Source: an uncultured Oscillospiraceae bacterium
Lineage (GTDB): Bacteria; Bacillota; Clostridia; Oscillospirales; Oscillospiraceae
Assembly: GCA_934654755.1 (NCBI GenBank)
Contig: CAKUGQ010000007.1
Location: 1 to 64,000 of the forward strand
DNA length: 64,000 nt
Direction of reading: 5' to 3'
The notes under the pieces are model-generated. The model was not told the origin of the DNA. It did no database searches and saw only the letters and a program-made list of their open reading frames with translations. Each line of letters opens with the position of its first letter. The stretch's first letter is position 1. Positions 34,312 through 40,841 of this stretch are shown piece by piece. The position numbers were made by a program, and so were the translations under genes.

Positions 34312-35601
34312 ATGGAAAACCGAAAAGTATGCAATTACTGCGGAAACATATATGATGAAAAACTGGAACGCTGTCCGCTTTGCGGAAGCTCTTCGCGGAC
34401 GGTACGTCCCGAGCGGACGGAGGACGGAAAGCCCGCGCACCCGCGCGGCGCATTTGAGACACAGAAGAAGTCTGCGGAACGCGCGGTAAGCCGTCCGGCG
34501 GCTTCAGCGAAAAAAGCCCCTGCCGAGGATCCGAACGCTTCGTCCAAGAGGTTTCTGGTTGCGTCCGTGATCTTCCTTGCCCTTGCCGTTGTGATTGTCG
34601 GCTATTTTATCGGCGATATGATCGGCTGGTGGCCGGGACTGGAGGATTGGATCGACCGTTCTCCGGCAACGACTTCCGAAAATGTCGGAAGCTGCACTCT
34701 GCTGGATGTTTCCCCGGATGGAGGAGAGCTTTCTTTCACCGAAGCCGGCCAAGGCATGGAGCTGAAGGTGACGGTGAACCTGGACTGCACGGAGGAGATC
34801 CGCGTCAATGTCACGAATGAGGCGTTGCTTCTGATGACTGCGAAAGACGATAACGCTGCGGAGGGCGTGGAGGTTAAGACGCGCAGCTATACGCTGACTG
34901 CGCTTGCATCGGGTGAAACGCTTTTGACCGTGACCTGCGGAGAAAAAGTAAAGACAATCCGCGTAAAATGTGAATTCTCCGGGACGTATACGCCGCCGAC
35001 CGAGCCGTCAACGGAACCGCCCACGGAATCCGTGACCGATCCGACGCAGGAACCGACGCAGCCGACAACACCGCCGACCGAACCGAGCGGGATCATTCCG
35101 GCAGACTACACGCCGGAGCTGAATCTGACGGATGTGACGCTGACCTCGGAGGGTGAGACCTTCCGTGCGCAGGTAAAGAACCTGCCCGACGGCGCGGAGG
35201 TGGTCTGGACAAGCCGCAACGAGAAGGTCGCCACGGTCGATGAGAGCGGCAAGGTTCGCGCTGTTTCCGAAGGAACGACTACGATTGTTGCAACCGTTGG
35301 CGAACACAGTGCGACGCTGATCGTGCGCTGCAGCTTCAAACCGAAAACGACGGACGTCGAGGAGACCTATGAGCTGAATTACACGGACATGACTATCCCG
35401 GTCGGCTACCGCCAGCCCATTCGCCTGTACGATTCCAAGGGGAATCGGATCACCGAGGGTCTGAGCTATCGCATCGGGAATACGAGTGTGGCAAGACTGG
35501 ATGAAAATGTGATTGTCGGCGTTGCACCCGGCACCACGACAGTATATGTTACATACAAGGGCGTGGAGTATAAGTGCATTGTGCGTGTTAGACGCAGTTA
35601 A
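34312..35601 (+). CDS. Zinc-ribbon membrane protein with Big2-like extracellular domains
   Basis: 429 residues. The N-terminal zinc ribbon has CNYCG and CPLCG (Cys8, 11, 21, 24). A basic linker precedes a membrane helix (about 79-103, FLVASVIFLALAVVIVGYFIGDMIGWW), putting the ribbon inside and the rest outside. A first beta domain runs about 125-225, then a Thr/Pro/Glu linker (about 228-265) and two Big2/Ig-like domains (TSRNEKVATVDESGKVRAVSEG; YRIGNTSVARLDENVIVGVAPG). GGAG is 14 nt before the ATG, an unusually long spacing. Divergence from the Fn3 kinase-like gene suggests a joint envelope-sensing function, which is inference. Confidence 0.8.
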   Translation: MENRKVCNYCGNIYDEKLERCPLCGSSSRTVRPERTEDGKPAHPRGAFETQKKSAERAVSRPAASAKKAPAEDPNASSKRFLVASVIFLALAVVIVGYFIGDMIGWWPGLEDWIDRSPATTSENVGSCTLLDVSPDGGELSFTEAGQGMELKVTVNLDCTEEIRVNVTNEALLLMTAKDDNAAEGVEVKTRSYTLTALASGETLLTVTCGEKVKTIRVKCEFSGTYTPPTEPSTEPPTESVTDPTQEPTQPTTPPTEPSGIIPADYTPELNLTDVTLTSEGETFRAQVKNLPDGAEVVWTSRNEKVATVDESGKVRAVSEGTTTIVATVGEHSATLIVRCSFKPKTTDVEETYELNYTDMTIPVGYRQPIRLYDSKGNRITEGLSYRIGNTSVARLDENVIVGVAPGTTTVYVTYKGVEYKCIVRVRRS

Positions 35602-35662
35602 AAAAGCGCTGCCTGTTTGCAAAAAACCATGCGGTACAGTGAAACAGGCCCGGTAAAAGTGC

Positions 35663-35709
35663 AATAGCCCCTGATGCAGGAAAAGAAAGGTACCGCATCA
35701 GGGGCTATT
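35663..35709. repeat. 15-bp perfect inverted repeat
   Basis: AATAGCCCCTGATGC at 35663-35677 is repeated in inverse at 35695-35709, with a 17-nt loop. It lies 60 nt after the zinc-ribbon gene stop. There is no T-run on the plus side, so it may be a Rho-assisted end or part of a dispersed repeat. Confidence 0.6.
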
Positions 35710-36329
35710 ACTGTGAAAGAACAACACCTTTTGGAGGTTGTCCAGAGCTTTTTCGTCTTGGTGTATCTCTTCAGGATTTGCTTTTTTGCCGCAATTTCGC
35801 GCGGGGCATCAAGAACAGGGCGGGGGGGAATGCCTTAAACTTGATGCGTGCTTGTCCCATGTGCTGCGCTCCTTTCCGTTGGTATGGTTTGTAATTATGG
35901 TGTGGGGATTCCTGTGCATTTAATATCTTATGATCTTTTGGCGGTTCCTTTTGGGCGTATTTGGTGCATTGTGGGGACGTGTTTTATTGTTTTTCGGGGT
36001 TGCCCGGTCGGTACTGCAGTACTGGCCGGGCTTTTATTCTCTTTCGGTTTTGACTATAATCGCCCGGACGGGCGGATTATATATAGTCTTGTTTGGAACG
36101 GTTCCCAGCTTGCCCGCCATGTCAGCGCCAGTTCCGTTGTTCTGCTTAAGTATACGGATTCTTCGCAAGCTGTGCATATAGAATTCTTCGCCTGGAAGCA
36201 CTTTCAGAGGGGCCGTGCGTATATCCTTCCTTGTTACTCCTACGATGGGAACGCAGCCTGTAAACCGGGACTATAGGCTGCTCTTTGTTCACGGTTGCGC
36301 AAAAAAACGAGGAAAAGGGAGAAAAGCAG

Positions 36330-36359
36330 TTGACAAAATGACGAAAAATATGGTATAGT
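36330..36359 (+). promoter_or_regulatory. Strong sigma-A promoter without an obvious gene
   Basis: TTGACA (36330-36335), an 18-bp spacer and TATAGT (36354-36359), with an extended -10 TGG. The next plausible start codon is about 400 nt away, while a hairpin begins within 10 nt of the expected start site. Confidence 0.7.
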
Positions 36360-36361
36360 CG

Positions 36362-36428
36362 AGATGACCCAAGACGCAACTTTGCACGAGAAGACTGCTT
36401 TCACCTGCGCCTTGGGAATTCTTTTACG
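36362..36428 (+). ncRNA. Candidate short hairpin RNA
   Basis: Right behind the promoter, CCCAAGACGCA (36368-36378) pairs with TGCGCCTTGGG (36406-36416) with one mismatch, enclosing a 27-nt loop. AATTCTTTTA follows, so a transcript of about 60-65 nt with a terminator-like end is plausible. I recognise no known RNA family. It could equally be the 5' leader of a lost gene. Confidence 0.3.
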
Positions 36429-36449
36429 ACCGCTGTTTATCAAGGTAAA

Positions 36450-36737
36450 TTATATTATTGGATAGAGTGGAAGCAGATGATGGGAAAGACTGTAGCATTG
36501 CTGCCCGAAAGAGTTTCCGGTACGCATAACCATCCGGTACTGCACAGGATGGGCCTGCTTTCCCTTTCGTTCGCAGTTTGCTGTACCAATGACTCTGCGG
36601 AGCATTCTCCCTTTCCGGGATACCTGCGGTGCGAGAAAAAGCCCATCCAAACTGCGGCTTTTGGAAATGAAGATATGCCACATTAGCAAGACGGCTGCTG
36701 CAATAAATCCAACAAAAACAATTATAGTTATTGCCAT
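36450..36737 (-). CDS. Doubtful small membrane protein
   Basis: A 95-residue frame opening with a plausible membrane helix (MAITIIVFVGFIAAAVLLMW), then a basic stretch and an unremarkable tail. Only AGG stands upstream of the ATG. The N-terminus looks like real coding sequence, the C-terminus does not, so this may be a truncated gene. No family recognised. Confidence 0.25.
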   Translation of the reverse strand: MAITIIVFVGFIAAAVLLMWHIFISKSRSLDGLFLAPQVSRKGRMLRRVIGTANCERKGKQAHPVQYRMVMRTGNSFGQQCYSLSHHLLPLYPII

Positions 36738-36766
36738 GGTGCCTACAAAATGGGAGGTGAAATGAA

Positions 36767-37168
36767 TTGCGTTGGAAATTCACGCAAAAGCACAAAAAAG
36801 TGCTAAAAATTTGTCTGATAGTCTGTTTGGCAATTTGCTGGGGTGCTTTGATGCGGCTGCACGCGGAACGTCGCGCTCCGGAAAATATTGCACCAACAGA
36901 GGGCGTGTGGTACTGTGCAGAGCTGGACTCAAGAATGTATTTCAAAACTAAATACTCTCTAGAATCGATCACATACTGCGGAAAACGGGTTGATGATATG
37001 GTGATATTGGATGGTGGTAGATTCTACCTACGCGATGACGGGAAATTCGTTTTTCGAGCGCAGATAAAATCATTCCATAAAGAAAATGGAGTATTTGTCG
37101 TCATAGAATCTGACACAGGCCTTGAGTATACGTATGTACGGGCCTTGGACGGCAATATACCGGGGTAG
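36767..37168 (+). CDS. Small exported or membrane-anchored protein, unknown
   Basis: 133 residues from a TTG codon; GGGAGG lies 11 nt before it, while the ATG five bases earlier leads only to a short frame. The basic N-terminus (MRWKFTQKHKKVLK) is followed by a hydrophobic stretch (ICLIVCLAICWGALM), then a compact beta-rich domain: GVWYCAELDSRMYF, DDMVILDGGRFYL, GKFVFRAQIKSFH and VFVVIESDTGLEYTYVRAL. The pattern recalls small lipoprotein-like or immunity-type proteins, but I cannot assign a family. A stable hairpin follows the stop. Confidence 0.55.
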   Translation: MRWKFTQKHKKVLKICLIVCLAICWGALMRLHAERRAPENIAPTEGVWYCAELDSRMYFKTKYSLESITYCGKRVDDMVILDGGRFYLRDDGKFVFRAQIKSFHKENGVFVVIESDTGLEYTYVRALDGNIPG

Positions 37169-37180
37169 CTTGTAAATATC

Positions 37181-37206
37181 CCCCCTGCTGCTTGCGCAGC
37201 AGGGGG
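37181..37206. terminator. Stable hairpin after the small exported protein gene
   Basis: CCCCCTGCTGC-TTGC-GCAGCAGGGGG, an 11-bp perfect stem 13 nt after the stop. It has no T-run, so its terminator function is uncertain. Confidence 0.5.
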
Positions 37207-37329
37207 AAGTAAAAAAACACGCCAGCTGGCAGCTTCTGCGGGAGAGCTTCGTAAGGAACGGCAAGACCTACCACTTTTCTCAATACCGTCCCATACATCA
37301 CTTAATATTTGACATGGTGAGGAGTTGGC

Positions 37330-37824
37330 ATGAAAAACCTAATACCTTTTCTTTCGAATTTCTTTTCATTTTATTGCATTTCAGAGCGGCCGGATGTATT
37401 TTTCGTCGGGAAACTGTTGCGCAAAGACGAAAACGAAGCGCTATTCGCTCTGACATCGACGGACGGCAAGCCGGATGGCTTTTGCCTCTGCCCACTTACA
37501 AGAATTTTTCGCGTAGAATGGGGCAGTAACTACCTGAATTCACTGTCAATTACGGAGGACAGCTTTGAATGTATCCCCTGCGCAGATTCCTGCTGGAATA
37601 CCTTCGCTGAATTCGTCTGCAAGAATCATATGACGTTTTGCCGCTACCGCCGCACCGGAAAACAATTTCTGCGGGCGATACAGCACGACAATTCAAAAAT
37701 TCTTGCCATACCGCTGCGCAGAGACGGCACGCCGGGTTCTGAGGTCGTACTTCGACGCCGTAACGAGGAAGTGCTGCTTTGCGACAGCGTGCAATGCTGT
37801 GCATTCGGAGGGAAGCAACCATGA
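37330..37824 (+). CDS. Sm-like-repeat protein A of a tandem pair, unknown function
   Basis: 164 residues from ATG with AGGAG 5 nt upstream. The segment VFFVGKLLRKDENEALFAL...DGF..CPLTRIFRVEWGSNYLNSL resembles the compact beta-barrel pattern of the neighbouring protein (FVVGKCL...DGF...DDKDVVSVETEHPYLERL), so the two look like diverged duplicates. The C-terminal half is richer in Cys and Arg. No signal peptide. It overlaps the next gene by 4 nt (ATGA). Location beside a toxin remnant and an Imm40-like gene makes an immunity or toxin-related role possible; this is inference. Confidence 0.6.
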   Translation: MKNLIPFLSNFFSFYCISERPDVFFVGKLLRKDENEALFALTSTDGKPDGFCLCPLTRIFRVEWGSNYLNSLSITEDSFECIPCADSCWNTFAEFVCKNHMTFCRYRRTGKQFLRAIQHDNSKILAIPLRRDGTPGSEVVLRRRNEEVLLCDSVQCCAFGGKQP

Positions 37825-38333
37825 AAAGTCGTCTTGCAATGTACCACATCGACCCTTCTGACCCAACCACTTTCGTTGTCGGAAAATGTCTGATACAGAC
37901 GCGCTGCTTTCTGTTGCTCGAACTTCTCACGCCAACCGGACGCTGGGACGGTTTTGCCTTGATTGACGACAAAGATGTTGTTTCCGTTGAAACGGAGCAT
38001 CCGTATCTTGAGCGTCTGCGTAAGCTTTTGGGACTGTGGAACGAAGCGGAGCCGGTTTGGCCGGGCTGCTTACCGAACAGCATTCTCGATTTTTTTGAAA
38101 CGGCACTGTGCGCACAACGTGCCGTTTCCGTCGAGCTTTGCGCAAGCGGAGATACGGATTGTATCGGCTTTGTGGAGGCTGTAGACGGAACATTCGTAAA
38201 GCTTCGGCAGTATGACGACGACGATTTGCCTGATGGATTTACCTGCTTCACACTGAACGCTGTTACCCGTGCATATCTGAGCAGCGAGTCGCTGCGCGCG
38301 TTGGAATACCTTGCCTTGCAGGAGAGCACCTGA
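37821..38333 (+). CDS. Sm-like-repeat protein B of a tandem pair, unknown function
   Basis: 170 residues from MKSRLAMYHIDPSDP; GGAGGG is 8 nt before the ATG. It contains two internal repeats of the same pattern: FVVGKCLIQ...LLELLTPTGRWDGF...DVVSVETEHPYLERLRKL (about 16-70) and CIGFVEAVDGTFVKL...LPDGFTCFTLNAVTRAYLSSESLRALEYL (about 112-165). Both read G-x-V/L, hydrophobic strand, DGF, hydrophobic strand, then a Tyr-containing helix, as in small SH3/Sm-like barrels. The start overlaps the previous stop. No recognised family. Confidence 0.62.
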   Translation: MKSRLAMYHIDPSDPTTFVVGKCLIQTRCFLLLELLTPTGRWDGFALIDDKDVVSVETEHPYLERLRKLLGLWNEAEPVWPGCLPNSILDFFETALCAQRAVSVELCASGDTDCIGFVEAVDGTFVKLRQYDDDDLPDGFTCFTLNAVTRAYLSSESLRALEYLALQEST

Positions 38334-38400
38334 TGTGTCGAATCATCACTGCACTTTTCCGGGCATCGGAAGAACATACCTTGTATACAAATGCGGTTGA

Positions 38401-38661
38401 GAAAAGAGCAAGGATGAAAGGATTCTGAACTCAGAAAAAGTGGTTGACCAAATTAAAACCGGGGTCGACCATTCTTTCCCAAAGAATGTCGAAAACTACG
38501 GATCATATTGGCAATGCGAGAAGCTCATTGGCGGTGACGGAAAGGCGTGTACTCGCGTAACTATTTCAGGAGCGTTTCGTGGTGTAGACGGTGTTTTTGA
38601 ATTTATGTTTGACGAGGAGGGCGAATGCAATCACCCCTTCTTTGCACGCAGGAGGAAGTAA
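38401..38661 (+). pseudogene. Orphan C-terminal tail of a polymorphic toxin
   Basis: The frame is open from 38401 (after a TGA at 38398) to the TAA at 38659-38661, with no good start: a GTG at 38440 has no ribosome site. The sequence KVVDQIKTGVDHSFPKNVEN, then GGDGKACTRVTISGAFRGVDG, then VFEFMFDEEGECNHPFF resembles the C-terminal toxin module found at the end of phage-morphogenesis and haemagglutinin-type proteins (FP..V.NY, GGDG..RT, G..GVFE, ..G.VNH.F). It lies 1 nt before the ATG of an immunity-type gene, the usual order. I infer a leftover toxin tip without its delivery part. Confidence 0.55.
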
Positions 38662-38662
38662 A

Positions 38663-39028
38663 ATGGACTTTTACGAATTTTCAAAAAATGACCCTAGAAC
38701 GCTTCAGACACCGGCCGGAGATTATGCATGGCGCTACGAGGACATTCCATATGTGCTGTCGTATGTGGAGAAAATGGGAGGAACGGTTCTTGGGGCAGAT
38801 ACATGGACGGAGAATTGGGATTTCTTTTTCACAAACTGGCACTATGATCCGCCCCGCTGTACTGACCTCAACATACCGCGGGCAGCGGAGGCGGTATCCG
38901 CAGAAAGTATCCGCGTTTTTCAAGAAACACTTCAGGACTTTTGCGAGAGATACGGAAGTAACTTTTATTTTGTAATTACGGTAATGTCAAGAGGTCGCCT
39001 GTTGATTGATCTGGCTGATTCATTGTAG
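38663..39028 (+). CDS. Imm40-like immunity protein
   Basis: 121 residues from MDFYEFSKNDPR; GGAGGAAG is 4-5 nt before the ATG. Features recalling the Imm40 family of polymorphic-toxin immunity proteins are a helix ending YVEKMGG followed by TVLGADTWTENWDFFFTNWHYDP, then an acidic region and a C-terminal helix plus strand (ESIRVFQETLQDF.ERYGSNFYFVITV). It starts right after the toxin remnant. Immunity proteins bind and neutralise the cognate toxin in the cytosol; retained after toxin loss, it may protect against siblings. Assignment is by pattern memory only. Confidence 0.6.
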   Translation: MDFYEFSKNDPRTLQTPAGDYAWRYEDIPYVLSYVEKMGGTVLGADTWTENWDFFFTNWHYDPPRCTDLNIPRAAEAVSAESIRVFQETLQDFCERYGSNFYFVITVMSRGRLLIDLADSL

Positions 39029-39555
39029 CGTGATGTCTATAATAGAGAAGCTACCCTGACGAGCGAATAATTCAAACAAGATGAAAAGCAAATTGGAAGA
39101 ATAAGCGGCTACCCTAATTGTGATCACGGTGGGCACTATATTCCTGTTTGTGACTGTCGCATATACTGTCAATGCTTGTGCACCACCAGTGAATCGCAGA
39201 GTGTTATTAACGTTCAGATGGAAGACTATATGCAGAATTGGAAGAACCTCCGACTGCTGACACTTTCCTGATGAAGAACAACATGAACTACACCGACCAG
39301 CAGGAAATTGTCTTGAGGCCGGACAGCCCGCTCCGCGAATCGACGACGGCCGAGGGGCTGAAAAAGAAAACCGCCCCCGATTGTCACGGGAGCGGCTTTT
39401 TGCTTTCGGTTCTCTTTGATTGCTTTCCGCGATTGCTTTCCGCATTTTTCAAAATGGCAAAATGTTCCGGGTCTTGATTGCGGTTAGTTTTTACAATTGC
39501 TTGCACCACGTTTTCCCGTTCCCAAGCGGTTTTTGCTTTGCTGTCCGGCTTTTGT
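39029..39555. other. Degenerate stretch in the island
   Basis: About 530 bp with no convincing gene. A small frame (from 39271, MKNNMNYTDQQEIVLRPDSP) runs into a terminator-like hairpin (CCGCCCCCG...CGGGAGCGG followed by CTTTTTG, about 39370-39402). The rest lacks ribosome sites and consistent coding signals on either strand. Confidence 0.4.
39370..39402 (+). terminator. Terminator-like hairpin inside the island
   Basis: A GC-rich imperfect stem flanked by AAAA on the left and CTTTTTG on the right, at the end of the degenerate stretch. Confidence 0.55.
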
Positions 39556-39758
39556 ATCATCAGGACGAGCTGCGGCGCTATGCCGAGAAATCCGTCGTTA
39601 CGACACTGGGCGTGTTTGATACGGAGAGTGAGACAGTTGACGTTGATGCGATTTACGCTGCGGCAAAGCCGTATATGGGCGCTGAGCCGCCTCCCGTAAA
39701 AATCCCTCTGCTGAAAATTACGATCAGAATGGGGAATTTGAGAAAACCGATGGAGTAA
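39556..39758 (+). pseudogene. C-terminal fragment of an unknown protein
   Basis: The frame DELRRYAEKSVVTTLGVF, then VDVDAIYAAAKPYMG and PVKIPLLKITIRMG has the coherent look of a real C-terminus (acidic VDVDAIY helix, then a PVKIPLL strand), but the sequence upstream in this frame is not protein-like and no start or ribosome site exists. It resembles tails of small hypothetical proteins seen in phage and mobile regions. Probably a gene remnant. Confidence 0.35.
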
Positions 39759-40015
39759 TTCATAATTAAACAATAATCACAAAGATCTGCTTTGTCGAAA
39801 GTACCCGGAAAGCAATTCGATATGGCAGGAATACAAAGGAGCATGGGCAGCATATCCAATACAATCTTCTTCATTACTTATATCACCGTCCTTTTCAAAG
39901 CACAAAATATATTCTACATATACCATTGTAACGATTTCAGAGCTTTTGTCACTGGCATTTGTGCCAGTAACAGAATGCGGATTGCCGTTTTTCACGGAAT
40001 TGTCGCTCCGGAAAC

Positions 40016-40049
40016 AAAAATCCCCTTGACCGTGGCGGTCAAGGGGATT
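40016..40049 (-). terminator. Terminator of the broken regulator gene
   Basis: ATCCCCTTGACC and GGTCAAGGGGAT form a 12-bp stem, with TTTTTG following on the minus strand. It overlaps the TAA of the regulator fragment. Confidence 0.85.
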
Positions 40050-40224
40050 ACAGGGTTTGTTCATCTTTCAGGGTAGTGACCATGAGCTTATTTTCAATCG
40101 CGGTGGCGACAAGTGCCTCCCTGTTTTCAAAGCCGCCCTTCATCACCATATCATCCAGGTTCCAACGCACGCCGTTTTTGGAGATGCCAAGCTTATCTGC
40201 AATCTCCTGATATCGTCTGCCATG
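40048..40224 (-). pseudogene. DNA-binding tail of a response regulator (fragment)
   Basis: On the minus strand GRRYQEIADKLGISKNGVRW, then NLDDMVMKGGFENREALVATA is a LuxR-type helix-turn-helix, the normal C-terminus of a response regulator, complete to its stop and terminator. Upstream the frame meets a TGA within a few codons and runs into the sensor-kinase fragment in another frame. The receiver domain is absent. It appears to have been joined to the kinase by a deletion. Confidence 0.6.
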
Positions 40225-40652
40225 TGTTCATACATTTTTTGAAGCTTGCGGTTGACCTCCTTTAATTCCCTGTTGATCTCTGCTTGACGGAGGTTGCCAT
40301 AATAAAGTTCCGTGACATTGGGTGCTGTCATCTGTTGCCAGCGATTATCGCTGTCCACGACGATGTTCTGCGTGTGAAACTGCCAAACGGTGCGGTCGGG
40401 CAGGATAAAGCAATCGTCCTTGACGGTCACAGACGGATCGGGCTGCGCCAGTGCAGGCTCCAGATCTTCGACAATTTGCAGTCCGTGACCGCTGAGCGTA
40501 AAGGACAGACGGCGCATATGGTTGTTGCAGAGAATGATGCGACCGTCAGGATCGGCAAAGCAAATGCCCATACGCTGCTGTACGCGGATAACTGCGGCGT
40601 TAAGGAATACTGCTTCGTTGTCTGCAAAGTCAAGGCACGGTAGATTTTTCAT
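40210..40652 (-). pseudogene. Sensor histidine kinase fragment (PAS-like part)
   Basis: MGICFADPDGRIILCNNHMRRLSF is a PAS-like opening, followed by TVWQFHTQNIVVDSDNRWQQMTAPNVTELY and a coiled coil (LKEVNRKLQKMYEHMADD) that normally leads to the phosphoacceptor helix. Homology stops at MADDIRR. The His box and ATPase domain are missing, and the next bases belong to the response regulator in a different frame. The 5' end also lacks a start with ribosome site; the frame stays open to about 40802. A two-component pair reduced by an internal deletion. Confidence 0.6.
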
Positions 40653-40799
40653 GATACTCTGGCTGACGACAGAGCTTTTAAACAGTACGGGAAAAGACGT
40701 TAGTAAATGCGCTGCAAGGAATCGTATGAAGGGAGAAATTCCAGAGTTTTGCAAGTGTATGGAAATTAGTGCCGTAAATCTCCGTTGCGGGTCATGGAA

Positions 40800-40828
40800 C
40801 AAAACCCCCCTCCCGCAAGGGGAGGGGA
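40800..40828 (-). terminator. Terminator of the EF-G-like gene
   Basis: Nine-base stem (CCCCCTCCC/GGGGAGGGG, one G-T) with a GCAA loop, followed on the minus strand by TTTTG; 14 nt after the stop codon. Confidence 0.8.
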
Positions 40829-40841
40829 GCAGAGAATCGGA

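Larger units (their letters stand above)
35602..36766. other. Long stretch without a convincing gene, start of a decayed island
   Basis: About 1.16 kb. Open frames here lack ribosome sites and coherent composition on either strand. Contents I can support are a 15-bp perfect inverted repeat (35663-35677 with 35695-35709), a good promoter at 36330-36359 followed by a hairpin, and a weak minus-strand small frame at 36450-36737. The sequence is more AT-rich than the flanking core genes and may be remnants of lost mobile DNA. Confidence 0.5.

Noticed and set aside
35738..36276. Small hydrophobic open frames at the start of the island
   Set aside because: No ribosome sites, irregular composition and mutual overlap in different frames; hydrophobic character follows from T-rich sequence.
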